From the NCBI GenBank assembly GCA_030731635.1, contig JANQTR010000080.1, positions 1 to 19,575 on the forward strand: DNA of 19,575 bases. Direction: 5' to 3'. A program made the translations under genes and the position numbers. The stretch's first letter is position 1; every line of letters begins with the position of its first letter. Source of the stretch: Erythrobacter sp. (GTDB lineage Bacteria; Pseudomonadota; Alphaproteobacteria; Sphingomonadales; Sphingomonadaceae). Below, piece by piece: positions 6,793 through 15,061 of the stretch. The notes beneath the pieces were generated by a model. That model was not told the origin of the DNA, did no database searches, and saw nothing but the letters and a program-made list of their open reading frames with translations.

Positions 6793-7817
6793 GCCGACCA
6801 CCCGTCAACGCCGCGCGCTTCGCGAGTGAGGATATCAAGGCATGCCATGCGGATCGCGACGCCCATCTCAACCTGACGGGTAATAAGTGATCGGCCCGCC
6901 AGATCGGCGACCTCGCTATCGATTTCGACCCCGCGGTTCATCGGGCCGGGGTGCATCACCAAGGCGCCGGGCGCCGCGCACGCCAGCCGTATCGCGGTGA
7001 GTCCATAAAGGTGGCGATACTCGCGCGCCGAGGGGATGAATTGTCCGCTCATCCGTTCCGATTGCAGCCGCAGCATCATCACCACCTCGGCCCCGTCAAT
7101 CGCCGCGTCGAAATTGTGGAACACTTCCACCCCCATCGCTTCGACCCCCGCAGGCATCAGCGCGGGCGGCGCACACACGCGGACATTCGCGCCCAGTGCG
7201 GTGAGGCAAAGGATGTTCGAACGCGCCACCCGGCTGTGCAGAATATCGCCGCAGATCACGATCCTGAGCCCGGTGAAATCCTCGGCACCCTCGCCCCGTT
7301 CCTCAAGGGCATGACGCAGGGTCAACGCATCGAGCAAGCCTTGCGTCGGGTGTTCGTGGCTGCCGTCGCCTGCGTTCAAGACCGGGCAATCGACCTTGTC
7401 GGCGATCAAACCGGTCGCGCCCGATGATCCATGCCGGATCACAATCGCATCGGCGCGCATCGCGTTCAGGGTGATCGCCGTATCGATCAGCGTTTCGCCC
7501 TTCTTCACGCTGGATGTAGCGGCGTGCATGTTGACCACGTCCGCCCCCAGCCGCTTGCCCGCGATTTCAAAGCTGAGCAAAGTGCGCGTGGAGTTTTCGA
7601 AGAAGGCGTTGATAATAGTCAGGCCTGCCAGCAGGTCAGTATGCTTGGCGCTCTGCCGATTCAGCGCGACCCATTGTTCGGCCTCATGCAGCAGGTAGAG
7701 GATCTCGTGCCGCTGCAGCTGGCCAATGCCAGTGAGGTCACGATGGGGAAACGCCAGCCGCCCGGCTGGAAAGCGCCCCGCAGGCGCGGAAAGATTGTTC
7801 GCACTCATTAAAGCCAT
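6789..7817 (-). CDS. pyrB: Aspartate carbamoyltransferase, catalytic subunit
   Basis: 342 residues. It catalyses carbamoyl phosphate plus L-aspartate to N-carbamoyl-L-aspartate, the committed step of de novo pyrimidine synthesis, in the cytoplasm. The carbamoyl-phosphate motif FFENSTRT is at 72-79. The substrate-binding lysine lies in SSVKKGETL (102-110). IRHGSSGA (127-134), HPTQGLLDALT (156-166) and a C-terminal HPGPMNRGVEI complete the family pattern. The N-terminal extension of about 20 residues before the first conserved segment fits the long class that binds PyrC-type subunits. Starts at 7817 and 7808 are both possible; AAGGG precedes the second by 12 bases and sits too close to the first. 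The stop overlaps pyrC' by four bases. No pyrI regulatory gene is adjacent, which fits a PyrB-PyrC' complex. It is transcribed away from sppA. Confidence 0.95.
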   Translation of the reverse strand: MALMSANNLSAPAGRFPAGRLAFPHRDLTGIGQLQRHEILYLLHEAEQWVALNRQSAKHTDLLAGLTIINAFFENSTRTLLSFEIAGKRLGADVVNMHAATSSVKKGETLIDTAITLNAMRADAIVIRHGSSGATGLIADKVDCPVLNAGDGSHEHPTQGLLDALTLRHALEERGEGAEDFTGLRIVICGDILHSRVARSNILCLTALGANVRVCAPPALMPAGVEAMGVEVFHNFDAAIDGAEVVMMLRLQSERMSGQFIPSAREYRHLYGLTAIRLACAAPGALVMHPGPMNRGVEIDSEVADLAGRSLITRQVEMGVAIRMACLDILTREARGVDGWSA

Positions 7818-7928
7818 GCCCTTAGTCGAGCCTCATCCACTGCTCAACCCATTCCATCGGCGCTTTCCCGTGGAAGTTATGACACGCTATGCCTAGATAG
7901 CAGTCTGAAGCGCAAAAGGGACGATAGC
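7818..7928. promoter_or_regulatory. Divergent pyrB/sppA intergenic region
   Basis: This 111-bp gap must hold the promoters of both pyrB (-) and sppA (+). I see an inverted repeat GCTAT (7886-7890) / ATAGC (7897-7901) with a six-base spacer, and the sppA ribosome site AAAAGGGA just before its ATG. No convincing -35/-10 pair stands out, and I see no riboswitch or attenuator-like leader before pyrB. Confidence 0.35.
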
Positions 7929-9833
7929 ATGAGTTTTGTCGGCAAGGTTTGGAAGGTCCTCGTGGGGATCAAGGACGGGCTCGTCCTGATGTTCATGCTT
8001 TTGTTCTTCGTCGCGCTTTTCGGTATCCTCTCGGCCCGGCCCAACCCAGGTCAGGTGCGCGATGGCGCGCTGTTGATTGATCTTGCCGGTGTGGTGGTTG
8101 AAGAAAAATCAGCGTCCGACCCGATCGCTGCATTGCTGTCAGGGACAGCTCCGGTCGCGGAATACCGCGCCCGCGACATCGTACGCGCGCTTGATGCGGC
8201 CGCCACTGATGACCGGGTCAAAGCCGTGGTGTTCGATCTCACCACCTTCATCGGCGGGGGGCAGGTGCACCTGACCGAAATCGGTGAGGCGATGGAGCGA
8301 GTGCGCAAGGCCAAAAAGCCGGTGCTGACCTTTGCGTTGGGCTATGCCGATGATCACATGCTTTTGGCGGCCCATGCCAGCGAAGTGTGGCTCGACCCGC
8401 AGGGACTAGCAATCATTTCAGGCCCCGGCGGCAGCAATCTCTACTATGCCGGACTGCTCGAAAAGCTGAGCGTCAACGCGCGCGTCTACCGCGTCGGCGA
8501 TTTCAAATCAGCCGTAGAACCTTATTCGCGCAGTTCGATGTCGGATGAAGCGCGGCAGAATGTCGGCGGGGTCTACGGGGCGCTGTGGGAGGAATGGCAG
8601 GCCAACGTCAAAAAGGCCCGCCCAAAGCTCGCCTTGGCGCGTGTTACTGGCGACTCAACCGGCTGGATCAATGCGGCAGGCGGTGACCTTTCCAAGGCGG
8701 CGGTGTCGGGCGGATTGGTCGACAAGCTGGGCGACCGCGTCCAATTCGGCGCACGGGTCGCTGAACTCGCCGGCAAAGACCGGTGGAGCAAGAAGCCTGG
8801 CGCTTTTGCGACCAGTGAGCTTGACGCATTTCTTGCCGATATCGGCAATGAACGCAGCGGCAAAGCGATCGGCGTGGTCACAATCGCTGGCGAAATCGTC
8901 GATGGCGACGCTGGGCCAGGCGTGGCTGGCGGCACCCGCATTGCCGATGTGCTCAACGAAGCGCTCGACGACGATCTCGCCGCACTGGTGGTGCGGGTCG
9001 ATTCGCCGGGCGGATCGGTCACCGCCTCGGAAGAAATCCGCCGCGCGATCCAGCGGTTCCGCGACCGCAAGATCCCAGTCGCCGTGTCGTTCGGCAATAT
9101 CGCGGCAAGCGGCGGTTACTGGGTCGCAACGCCGGGCGAACGCATCTTTGCGCAGCCTGAAACCATCACCGGTTCGATCGGCGTCTTCGCCGTCGTGCCG
9201 ACCTTTGAAGGCAGCGCCGCGCGGCTCGGGGTCAACGCCGATGGGTTCCGCACCACGCCGCTTTCGGGCCAGCCCGATTTCCTCGCCGGGTTCTCGCCCG
9301 AGATGGAGGCGATTCTGCAAGCATCGATCGGGGGGACTTATACCGACTTCCTGAGCCTGGTGTCCAAGGCGCGCAAGATGCCGACCGACAAGGTCGACGC
9401 GATCGCGGGTGGGCGCGTGTGGGATGGCGGAACTGCGCGGCAATTGGGACTGGTCGATGAATTCGGTGGGCTTCAGGAAGCGCTCAGCTGGGCAGCGGCC
9501 AAAGCGGGAATCAAGGATGATGACTGGCATCCGGTGTTCCTTGGCGAAGAAGCGCAAAACTACGATTCGCTGATCCGCCAACTGGTGACGAGCAACACAG
9601 CGCACGCACCGATTTCGCAGGGCGGCGATATCTTTGCGCTGGCTTCGCGCCGCAATGGCGATCTTGCCGCCAAGCTCACCCGAGATGCGGAGCGGTTGAT
9701 GGGAACGCGCGGCATTCAGGCCTATTGCCTCGAATGCCCTGCCAACGTCAGCACGCAGGCCGAAGGAGCGGCAATCGGGCGCAAAAGCCCCATCGGTCTG
9801 ATCAATTGGCTGGCGTGGCTCAGCACCCCCTAA
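7929..9833 (+). CDS. sppA: Signal peptide peptidase SppA, long 67K type
   Basis: 634 residues, the length expected for the long two-repeat SppA. One transmembrane helix (about residues 16-36, LVLMFMLLFFVALFGILSA) anchors it in the inner membrane with the bulk in the periplasm, where it degrades cleaved signal peptides. The general-base lysine is Lys193 in GDFKSAVEPYSRSSMS, in the N-terminal repeat. The nucleophile is Ser394 in NIAASGGYWVA, in the C-terminal repeat. Both lie about 15 residues before the corresponding E. coli positions. VRVDSPGGSVTASEEIRRA and PETITGSIGVF complete the S49 pattern. The ATG has AAAAGGGA about eight bases upstream. The gene stands alone between pyrB (divergent) and tRNA-Val. 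Product and catalytic residues are clear. Confidence 0.95.
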   Translation: MSFVGKVWKVLVGIKDGLVLMFMLLFFVALFGILSARPNPGQVRDGALLIDLAGVVVEEKSASDPIAALLSGTAPVAEYRARDIVRALDAAATDDRVKAVVFDLTTFIGGGQVHLTEIGEAMERVRKAKKPVLTFALGYADDHMLLAAHASEVWLDPQGLAIISGPGGSNLYYAGLLEKLSVNARVYRVGDFKSAVEPYSRSSMSDEARQNVGGVYGALWEEWQANVKKARPKLALARVTGDSTGWINAAGGDLSKAAVSGGLVDKLGDRVQFGARVAELAGKDRWSKKPGAFATSELDAFLADIGNERSGKAIGVVTIAGEIVDGDAGPGVAGGTRIADVLNEALDDDLAALVVRVDSPGGSVTASEEIRRAIQRFRDRKIPVAVSFGNIAASGGYWVATPGERIFAQPETITGSIGVFAVVPTFEGSAARLGVNADGFRTTPLSGQPDFLAGFSPEMEAILQASIGGTYTDFLSLVSKARKMPTDKVDAIAGGRVWDGGTARQLGLVDEFGGLQEALSWAAAKAGIKDDDWHPVFLGEEAQNYDSLIRQLVTSNTAHAPISQGGDIFALASRRNGDLAAKLTRDAERLMGTRGIQAYCLECPANVSTQAEGAAIGRKSPIGLINWLAWLSTP

Positions 9834-9933
9834 CCCTGCTGATAAATCGCACCGGCTGCCCGCAGCAACGCTTGCCAAGCGCAGGCGCGCACAGTAAAGG
9901 CGCCCCCCTGTCCGGACCACACGGCCCACGGAC
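9834..9933. other. Short spacer between sppA and tRNA-Val with a leader hairpin
   Basis: GCGCCC at 9900-9905 and GTCCG at 9910-9914 can pair with GGGCGC at 9934-9939 and CGGAC at 9929-9933, leaving a four-base bulge. The right arm includes the first bases of the tRNA. It may be a terminator-like hairpin for sppA, or only a fold of the tRNA leader. No T-run follows and no gene is present. Confidence 0.3.
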
Positions 9934-10008
9934 GGGCGCGTAGCTCAGCGGTAGAGCACACCCTTCACACGGGTGGGGTCACAGGTTCAATCCCTGTCGC
10001 GCCCACCA
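9934..10008 (+). tRNA. tRNA-Val (anticodon CAC)
   Basis: A complete cloverleaf can be drawn. Acceptor stem GGGCGCG (9934-9940) pairs with CGCGCCC (9998-10004). The D-stem is GCTC/GAGC, the anticodon stem is CACCC/GGGTG, and the T-stem is ACAGG/CCTGT around the loop TTCAATC. The seven-base anticodon loop TTCACAC puts CAC at 9966-9968, which reads GTG valine codons. The 3' ACCA (10005-10008) is encoded in the DNA. Length is 75 bases, with no intron. It stands alone, not in a tRNA cluster, and no integrase or attachment duplication is visible beside it. Confidence 0.97.
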
Positions 10009-10186
10009 TCTTTCGGCCCGTTTTGGCGAAGATGGCGCGGACGATCGCGGCCCTCACCATCGCACCGGCGCCCTTGACTGCAGCGCCTCTGCATTAGCCA
10101 TTTACCCCTCCCTGCTTGACGGCGTGCGCGTGTTCGCGGCAAGGCTGTCGATAATATGGCAACTTCGGCCGCATGGGGAATCGCAG
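10009..10186. other. Intergenic region before the M14 peptidase gene
   Basis: 178 bp that should contain the peptidase promoter. TTGACT at 10074-10079 is a good -35 candidate, but no clear -10 lies at the usual spacing. An in-frame ATG at 10124 could extend the peptidase by 21 residues, but it would disrupt the signal peptide. No gene is seen. Confidence 0.3.
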
Positions 10187-12811
10187 ATGCGCAATCGAGT
10201 TTTGGGCCCTTGGCTGGCCGGTTTGGCAGCGGCTTGGGCCATAGCGCAGCCGGCGCAAGCGCAGTCCTTTATCGACGTGAGCGTCGATCCCGCCATCCCG
10301 ACCCTGACCGCCACGGTCGGCCATGCACCTGCCACCCGTATCACCTCGCCCGATCAGGCCTATACCTATCTGAAAGCGCTGGCCGATGCCGCGCCGGATC
10401 GCGCGATTCTGGTGCAATATGCGGTTAGCTGGGAAGGACGCCCGCTCTATTACCTCGTGCTCTCCGCACCTGCCAACATAGCCCGGATCGATGCGATCCG
10501 GGCCGACATGGCTACCATTGCGGCAGGCCGTCAGGGTAATGGCGCCGCGCTGCCCGTGACGTGGCTGGCATACGGCGTCCATGGTAACGAGATTTCATCG
10601 ACCGATGCGGCTTTGATGACCGCCTATCACCTGCTCGCTGCGCAAGGTGACGAACGCGCGGCCAAGATCATGGCCGAAACCATCGTGGTGATCGATCCGA
10701 TGCAGAACCCCGATGGGCGCGCGCGGTTCGTGAACAATTTCCTCGCTTCGACCGGGATCACGCCCGCCACCGACAGGCAGGCGGCCGAGCATGACGAGCC
10801 TTGGCCAAGCGGGCGGGTCAACCACTACATGTTCGATCTCAATCGCGACTGGTTCACACTGAGCCAGCCCGAAACCCGCGGCAAAGTCGCCGCGATCCGG
10901 CAATGGAACCCGGTGGTGGTGGTCGACTTACACGAAATGGGGGGCGACAATAGCTACTTCTTCTCGCCCGCCGCCCAGCCGTTCAACCCCAACCTCTCTG
11001 CCGCGCAAGTACGCGCCTATGAGCTGATCGGGCGATATAACGCGGTCGCTTTCGATGCGCGGGGTGAGCCCTATTTTACGCGCGAGGTCTATGACCTGTT
11101 CTACCCAGGATACGGCGACACCTGGAACGCGCATCAGGGAGCAATCGGCAGCACTTACGAACAGGCTTCGGCGCGCGGGCTGGTGTTCGAACGGCGCGAC
11201 GGGGCAGAGCTCACCTATGCTGACGGGGTGAGGAACCACTTCACCACCAGCCTGGCGACTGCCGCCGCCGTGGCTGACAATCCAGCGCGGTTCCTGTCGG
11301 ATTTTGCGGCCTATCGCAGCGGCAATGCCAGCGGCGCGGCCGGGCGCGGGAGCTATGTGATCGACCTTGGCAAGCGGCGCTGGAATGCGGAACGGCTGGG
11401 ACGACGCCTCGCTGAACAGGGCATCACCGTCCTGCGCCGCGACGGTGCATCCAGCCTTTGCGGACGCAGCTATCCGGCGGGATATCTTGTCGTGCCACAG
11501 GCCCAGCCCGCCGCGCGGCTGGTGCGCAGCTTGCTTGACCGTGACACGCCCTTGCCGCCCGATTTCCTTGCCGAACAGGAGCGCCGCCGATCGCAGGATC
11601 TGCCGCATGAGCTTTACGATGTGACCGCGTGGTCAGTCGGTCCGATGGCGGGCGTGGACGTGGCCTTGTGCAATGCCGCTGCCACGGGCGAACCACTCAG
11701 CGCCGCGGATCCGATTGCGGCCAAGCAGGACGGCAGCGGCACCTTTGCCGTCGCCGTTCCGTGGACCGATAGCGGGCAGGCGCGGTTGGTCACACTGGCT
11801 TTGCGCGAAGGGATCGAAGGCCGGGTGACAGACAAGGCATTCACCTCAGGCGGCCACAACCTTCCGCGCGGCACCGTCGTGTTTCCGGCCGGGGCCAACA
11901 CGCCAGAGGCAATGGCGCGCCTCAGCGTTCTTGCAGGTGAGGTCGGCGCCCAGACAGTGGCGCTCGATAGCGGTTGGGTCGATAGCGGGCCTAATCTGGG
12001 CAGCGAGCATTTCGTGCGCCTCACCCTGCCCAAGGTCGCGGTCGCGTGGGATGATGGCGTGTCCCAGCTGAGTGCGGGAGCACTGCGCTATGTGCTCGAA
12101 CAGCGGCTCGGTCTGCCGGTTGTGCCGATCCGTACCAACCGCCTCGCCCGCGCTGATTTGTCGGATTACGATGTATTGCTGGTGCCCGAAGGTGACCCGT
12201 CGGGCGTGTTGGGCGACGCCGGCCAGCGCGCGATCCGCGAATTTGTGCGCAAAGGCGGCGTGCTGGTGGCGATTGGTGAGAGTCTGGAAACCTTCAGCAG
12301 CGGCGATAACCCGCTTTTGGCGGTCAAGCGCGAAGCAGCGCTGGGACGTGAGCCGGCAGAGGACAAAGATACAAAGGCTGGCCTTGCCGAAGCCCAGGAA
12401 ATCGCCAGCGACGCCGAATATCGCGAGGCAATCAAGGATCAGCAGGCCCTGCCCGATACTCTGCCAGGCGCATTGCTCAATGTGATAGCAGATCCCGATA
12501 ACTTCTTGTCCGCCGGCTATGATGATGGCGCAGTGGTGCTGGCGACCGGCACCCAGATTTTCACCCCATTGGACCGCGCAGACGGGATCAATGTGCTGCG
12601 CTTTGCCGCGCCCGGCAACCTGATCGCCAGCGGCTATGTGTGGGAGGAAAACCGCAGGCAACTCGCTTACAAGCCCTACCTCATGGCGCAGCCACAGGGT
12701 CGCGGACTGGTGATCGGGTTTGCGCATGACCCCTCAGCCCGCGCATACCTCGAAGGGCTTGATCTGATGATCGCCAACGCCGTGCTAGTCGCCCCGTCGC
12801 GGGTGCGCTGA
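10187..12811 (+). CDS. Large exported M14-family zinc carboxypeptidase with C-terminal GATase-like region
   Basis: 874 residues from the ATG at 10187, which has GGGGAA seven bases upstream and gives a clean signal peptide ending AQPAQAQS. The M14 zinc site is HGNE (His132, Glu135), with the third ligand His249 in DLHEMGG. NPDGRARFVNN fits the substrate-binding region. Glu325 in GSTYEQAS is a good candidate for the catalytic glutamate. These positions sit within the first 360 residues. The rest is unusually long: around residues 657-700 it has DYDVLLVPEGDPSGVL and REFVRKGGVLVAIGES, which resemble a class I glutamine-amidotransferase-like fold. It is expected to act in the periplasm or outside the cell and to remove C-terminal residues from peptides. 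The exact substrate cannot be told. It is probably transcribed alone or with the membrane protein 39 bp downstream. Confidence 0.88.
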   Translation: MRNRVLGPWLAGLAAAWAIAQPAQAQSFIDVSVDPAIPTLTATVGHAPATRITSPDQAYTYLKALADAAPDRAILVQYAVSWEGRPLYYLVLSAPANIARIDAIRADMATIAAGRQGNGAALPVTWLAYGVHGNEISSTDAALMTAYHLLAAQGDERAAKIMAETIVVIDPMQNPDGRARFVNNFLASTGITPATDRQAAEHDEPWPSGRVNHYMFDLNRDWFTLSQPETRGKVAAIRQWNPVVVVDLHEMGGDNSYFFSPAAQPFNPNLSAAQVRAYELIGRYNAVAFDARGEPYFTREVYDLFYPGYGDTWNAHQGAIGSTYEQASARGLVFERRDGAELTYADGVRNHFTTSLATAAAVADNPARFLSDFAAYRSGNASGAAGRGSYVIDLGKRRWNAERLGRRLAEQGITVLRRDGASSLCGRSYPAGYLVVPQAQPAARLVRSLLDRDTPLPPDFLAEQERRRSQDLPHELYDVTAWSVGPMAGVDVALCNAAATGEPLSAADPIAAKQDGSGTFAVAVPWTDSGQARLVTLALREGIEGRVTDKAFTSGGHNLPRGTVVFPAGANTPEAMARLSVLAGEVGAQTVALDSGWVDSGPNLGSEHFVRLTLPKVAVAWDDGVSQLSAGALRYVLEQRLGLPVVPIRTNRLARADLSDYDVLLVPEGDPSGVLGDAGQRAIREFVRKGGVLVAIGESLETFSSGDNPLLAVKREAALGREPAEDKDTKAGLAEAQEIASDAEYREAIKDQQALPDTLPGALLNVIADPDNFLSAGYDDGAVVLATGTQIFTPLDRADGINVLRFAAPGNLIASGYVWEENRRQLAYKPYLMAQPQGRGLVIGFAHDPSARAYLEGLDLMIANAVLVAPSRVR

Positions 12812-12850
12812 CGCTAGGCTTCGCGCACCGGTTGTGGCATCCTGAAGGCG

Positions 12851-13621
12851 ATGGTGTTGTTTGAAGCCCTTGTTGCCCTCCATGTCGCCGCCGGAGCGGT
12901 GGGGCTGACGGCATTCTGGGGACCGATTGTCACACGCAAGGGCGCGGCCAACCATCGCAAGTGGGGCCGTGCGGCATGCTACGGGTTTCTCGGTGCAGGC
13001 GTGCTCGCCATCGCAATGGCGCTGCTTTCACTTTACGGGCCGGGACAACGACACCCCGAGATCACCAACCGCGCATTGTTCGATGGGCTGTTCGGGTGGA
13101 TGATGCTCTATCTCGGCACGCTCACCATCGGGTTTGTCGATTATGGCCTCGCGGTGATCCGCCATTCGCGTAATCGCCGGATGCTGCGGCGCTTGCGCTA
13201 TCAGTCGGTGATCGCAGCCGTGGTGATGTCCGGCGCGTGGTGCGGGTTCTACGGATTCCGGGTCGAACATCCGCTGATGGTGCTGGTGGCCTTCATCGGC
13301 ATTGTCGCGATGGCGATCCAGCAGGTCTATATCTGGCGCCCAAACGATCCACCGCGCGCGATCCCTGCCCTCACGCAGCGAAGCGGTAGGGCGAACGAGT
13401 ACGTGGGTGAGCATTTCCGTGCGCTAATCGGCATGGGGATTTCAGCCTATACCGCCTTCATGTCGGTCGGGTTGATCCGGATGGTGCCCGAACACGTGTT
13501 CAACCCTGCGGTGTGGGCCGGGCCGAGCGTGGTGGGGGTCAGCTTGATCCTGTTCTTCACGATCAAGGCCAAACGCACAACCGCCGCCAAAACCTCAGGC
13601 GCTCGCCCACATCCGCAATAG
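12851..13621 (+). CDS. Unrecognised seven-TM membrane protein, DUF2306-like
   Basis: 256 residues with about seven hydrophobic helices. The approximate positions are 3-23, 43-62, 79-103, 117-136, 138-159, 195-216 and 222-243. A histidine in the first helix (ALHVAAGAVGL) and a following HRKWGR loop resemble the start of DUF2306-type membrane proteins (HVxxG then HRxxGR), which may carry haem or act in electron transfer; this is only a resemblance. The tail after residue 243 is basic and flexible. The ATG at 12851 has only a weak GAAGG site directly before it. The gene follows the M14 peptidase by 39 bp on the same strand and may be read with it. Its 3' end overlaps the convergent hydroxylase gene by 27 bp. 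I do not assign a function. Confidence 0.75.
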   Translation: MVLFEALVALHVAAGAVGLTAFWGPIVTRKGAANHRKWGRAACYGFLGAGVLAIAMALLSLYGPGQRHPEITNRALFDGLFGWMMLYLGTLTIGFVDYGLAVIRHSRNRRMLRRLRYQSVIAAVVMSGAWCGFYGFRVEHPLMVLVAFIGIVAMAIQQVYIWRPNDPPRAIPALTQRSGRANEYVGEHFRALIGMGISAYTAFMSVGLIRMVPEHVFNPAVWAGPSVVGVSLILFFTIKAKRTTAAKTSGARPHPQ

Positions 13622-14272
13622 GTTGGCGATGGTCTTATCGAGCGTCAGCAGCTCGGCCGATTGACTGGGGAGCGTCTGGCGTAGCGCAGCGCGCAGGTTT
13701 TCCAGATCAAACAGCATTTCACGCTGTGCAGAATCCGCCAGCAAGCTTTCGATCCAACCGACGCACACGATCCGTTCCCCGCGCGTGACCGGCTTGACCT
13801 CGTGGATGCTGGCGGACGGGTAAAGCACCAGATAGCCTGCCTCACCTTTCAATTCCTGTGTCATACCAGCGGTGTGGATCACCAGTTCACCGCCGTCATA
13901 CTCGCCCGGCGGGGTCAGGAACAAAGTGAAAGAGAGGTCAGTACGCAGCCGCGCCGCGCCCTTGCCCATCAGCGCATTGTCAACATGCGCGCCATATTGC
14001 CCGCCCACCCCTGTCTTGCTGATAATCAGTGGGGAGAAACGCCGTGGCTGGGCGGCCGCCTTGACCACGGTATGGTCCGCAATAATCGGCAGCAGTTCGT
14101 CCTGCATCCGGCGTCCTGCCGCAGTATCCATCGCAGCTTGCAGATTGCGCTTTACCTCACGCGCAACCGCGCCCGCCGTCTCGCGCCCGTCGCGCCATTC
14201 AAGCATCGCGAGACGCTCGCGCAGGGCGGCAAGGTGCTCGGCATCGTCAAGAGCGTTGATTACCAGGATCAT
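13595..14272 (-). CDS. PKHD-type Fe(II)/2-oxoglutarate-dependent hydroxylase (PiuC/YbiX family)
   Basis: 225 residues, the usual length of the family. It begins MILVINALDD, the typical start, so the longer open frame back to 14440 is not used. The iron ligands are His96 and Asp98 in QYGAHVDNALMG and His157 in YPSASIHEVKPVT. Arg167 in TRGERIVCVGW is the expected 2-oxoglutarate binder. The whole fits Fe2OG oxygenases related to prolyl 4-hydroxylase. In many proteobacteria such genes lie beside TonB-dependent iron receptors (piuA/piuC). Here it is 46 bp downstream of the TetR gene on the same strand and probably in one transcript with it, with a TonB receptor divergent from that pair. No good ribosome site is visible. 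The substrate is unknown; the symbol piuC is plausible but not proven. Confidence 0.9.
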   Translation of the reverse strand: MILVINALDDAEHLAALRERLAMLEWRDGRETAGAVAREVKRNLQAAMDTAAGRRMQDELLPIIADHTVVKAAAQPRRFSPLIISKTGVGGQYGAHVDNALMGKGAARLRTDLSFTLFLTPPGEYDGGELVIHTAGMTQELKGEAGYLVLYPSASIHEVKPVTRGERIVCVGWIESLLADSAQREMLFDLENLRAALRQTLPSQSAELLTLDKTIANLLRMWASA

Positions 14273-14318
14273 GGACGCGAGGTGTAGCGCCGCCGCAGCG
14301 CGATGGAAAGCGGGCCGC

Positions 14319-14945
14319 TTATCGGCGCATAATCCCGTCTGCCAGCAACCGGTTAACCTCGGCAGCAACAGCATCGGGCGCAGTCCCCCGCCCGCTCTCG
14401 TTCTCGCGCCACACAATATAGCGCAGGCCGACGAACACATTCATGCCCATTACCGCCCAGGCCTCCAGCTCCCCCAGCCCATCGCGGAACTCGCCGCTCG
14501 CTCCGCCACTGCGCAACCTTTCGGCGATGCGCGCAGCGATGGTTTCGTAATGCTCGCGATAACTTGCCGGATCGACGAATTCAGCTTCGTCGATGATGCG
14601 GTAAACTTCCTTGTGCTCAGCGGCAAAGCGCAGGAATGCGGCCAGCGCGGCACGTTCGACCTCCAGCGCGCTCATGCTGTCGGACAGGGCCGAACGCGCG
14701 CTGGTGCGCACCTTTTCGCTCATGTCGGCGACCAGCGCCCGGAACAGCGCGTCCTTGCTGTCGAAATAAGTGTAGAAGCTGCCCAGCGCTACACCCGCGC
14801 GGCGCGTGATTGAGCTGACCGAAGCATCGTGAAAGCCCTTTTCGCCAAACTCCTCAGCCGCCGCGTCGAGCAGTTTGCGCAAGGTGCGGCGCCCGCGTTC
14901 GGTGCGCGGGGTCTTGGCATCGGGCACGGCATGATTGGTCAGCAC
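14319..14945 (-). CDS. TetR/AcrR-family transcriptional regulator
   Basis: 208 residues from a GTG at 14945, chosen because AGAGGAGAG lies about five bases upstream; the longer frame to 15074 adds residues unlike the family. The N-terminal DNA-binding domain (about 18-65) reads GRRTLRKLLDAAAEEFGEKG, then the helix-turn-helix ASVSSITRRAGVALGSFYTYF. The C-terminal part is all-helical and ligand-binding, with FRFAAEHKEVYRIIDEAEF in the middle; its ligand cannot be read from sequence. The gene is divergent from the TonB-dependent receptor gene at 15123, and a palindrome lies between them, so it probably controls that receptor and perhaps itself and the hydroxylase downstream. Confidence 0.92.
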   Translation of the reverse strand: MLTNHAVPDAKTPRTERGRRTLRKLLDAAAEEFGEKGFHDASVSSITRRAGVALGSFYTYFDSKDALFRALVADMSEKVRTSARSALSDSMSALEVERAALAAFLRFAAEHKEVYRIIDEAEFVDPASYREHYETIAARIAERLRSGGASGEFRDGLGELEAWAVMGMNVFVGLRYIVWRENESGRGTAPDAVAAEVNRLLADGIMRR

Positions 14946-14950
14946 CGCGC

Positions 14951-14959
14951 CTCTCCTCT
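14951..14959 (-). promoter_or_regulatory. Ribosome binding site that fixes the GTG start of the TetR gene
   Basis: On the minus strand AGAGGAGAG lies about five bases before the GTG at 14945-14943. It is the only strong Shine-Dalgarno sequence near the plausible starts of this gene. Confidence 0.7.
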
Positions 14960-15047
14960 GCCACCTGCGACTTTTGTCCCGCTCGCATGACTGTTGCGCA
15001 TCAGCATCTCCCTCGCCCCATTCGCTACGCGGGCACCGCCACACGCA

Positions 15048-15061
15048 CAAGTACAAACTTG
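15048..15061. promoter_or_regulatory. Palindrome between the TetR gene and the TonB receptor gene, candidate operator
   Basis: CAAGT-ACAA-ACTTG, with perfect five-base arms. It lies in the 177-bp divergent intergenic region and overlaps the -35 region of the receptor promoter candidate. Position and symmetry suit a TetR dimer, although many TetR operators are longer. Confidence 0.45.

Noticed and set aside
8655..9929. Long minus-strand open frame (424 codons) opposite sppA
   Set aside because: The plus strand encodes full-length SppA with both catalytic residues; the antisense product has no recognisable features.
9934..10186. tRNA-Val as an integration site for a mobile element
   Set aside because: No repeat of the tRNA 3' end, no integrase and no composition change follow it within the window; the next gene is an ordinary exported peptidase.
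11846..12727. Minus-strand open frame (293 codons) opposite the M14 peptidase gene
   Set aside because: Shadow of a real gene with no domain, signal peptide or ribosome site.
14273..14440. N-terminal extension of the PKHD hydroxylase
   Set aside because: It would overlap the TetR gene, and the family starts at MILVINALDD (14272).
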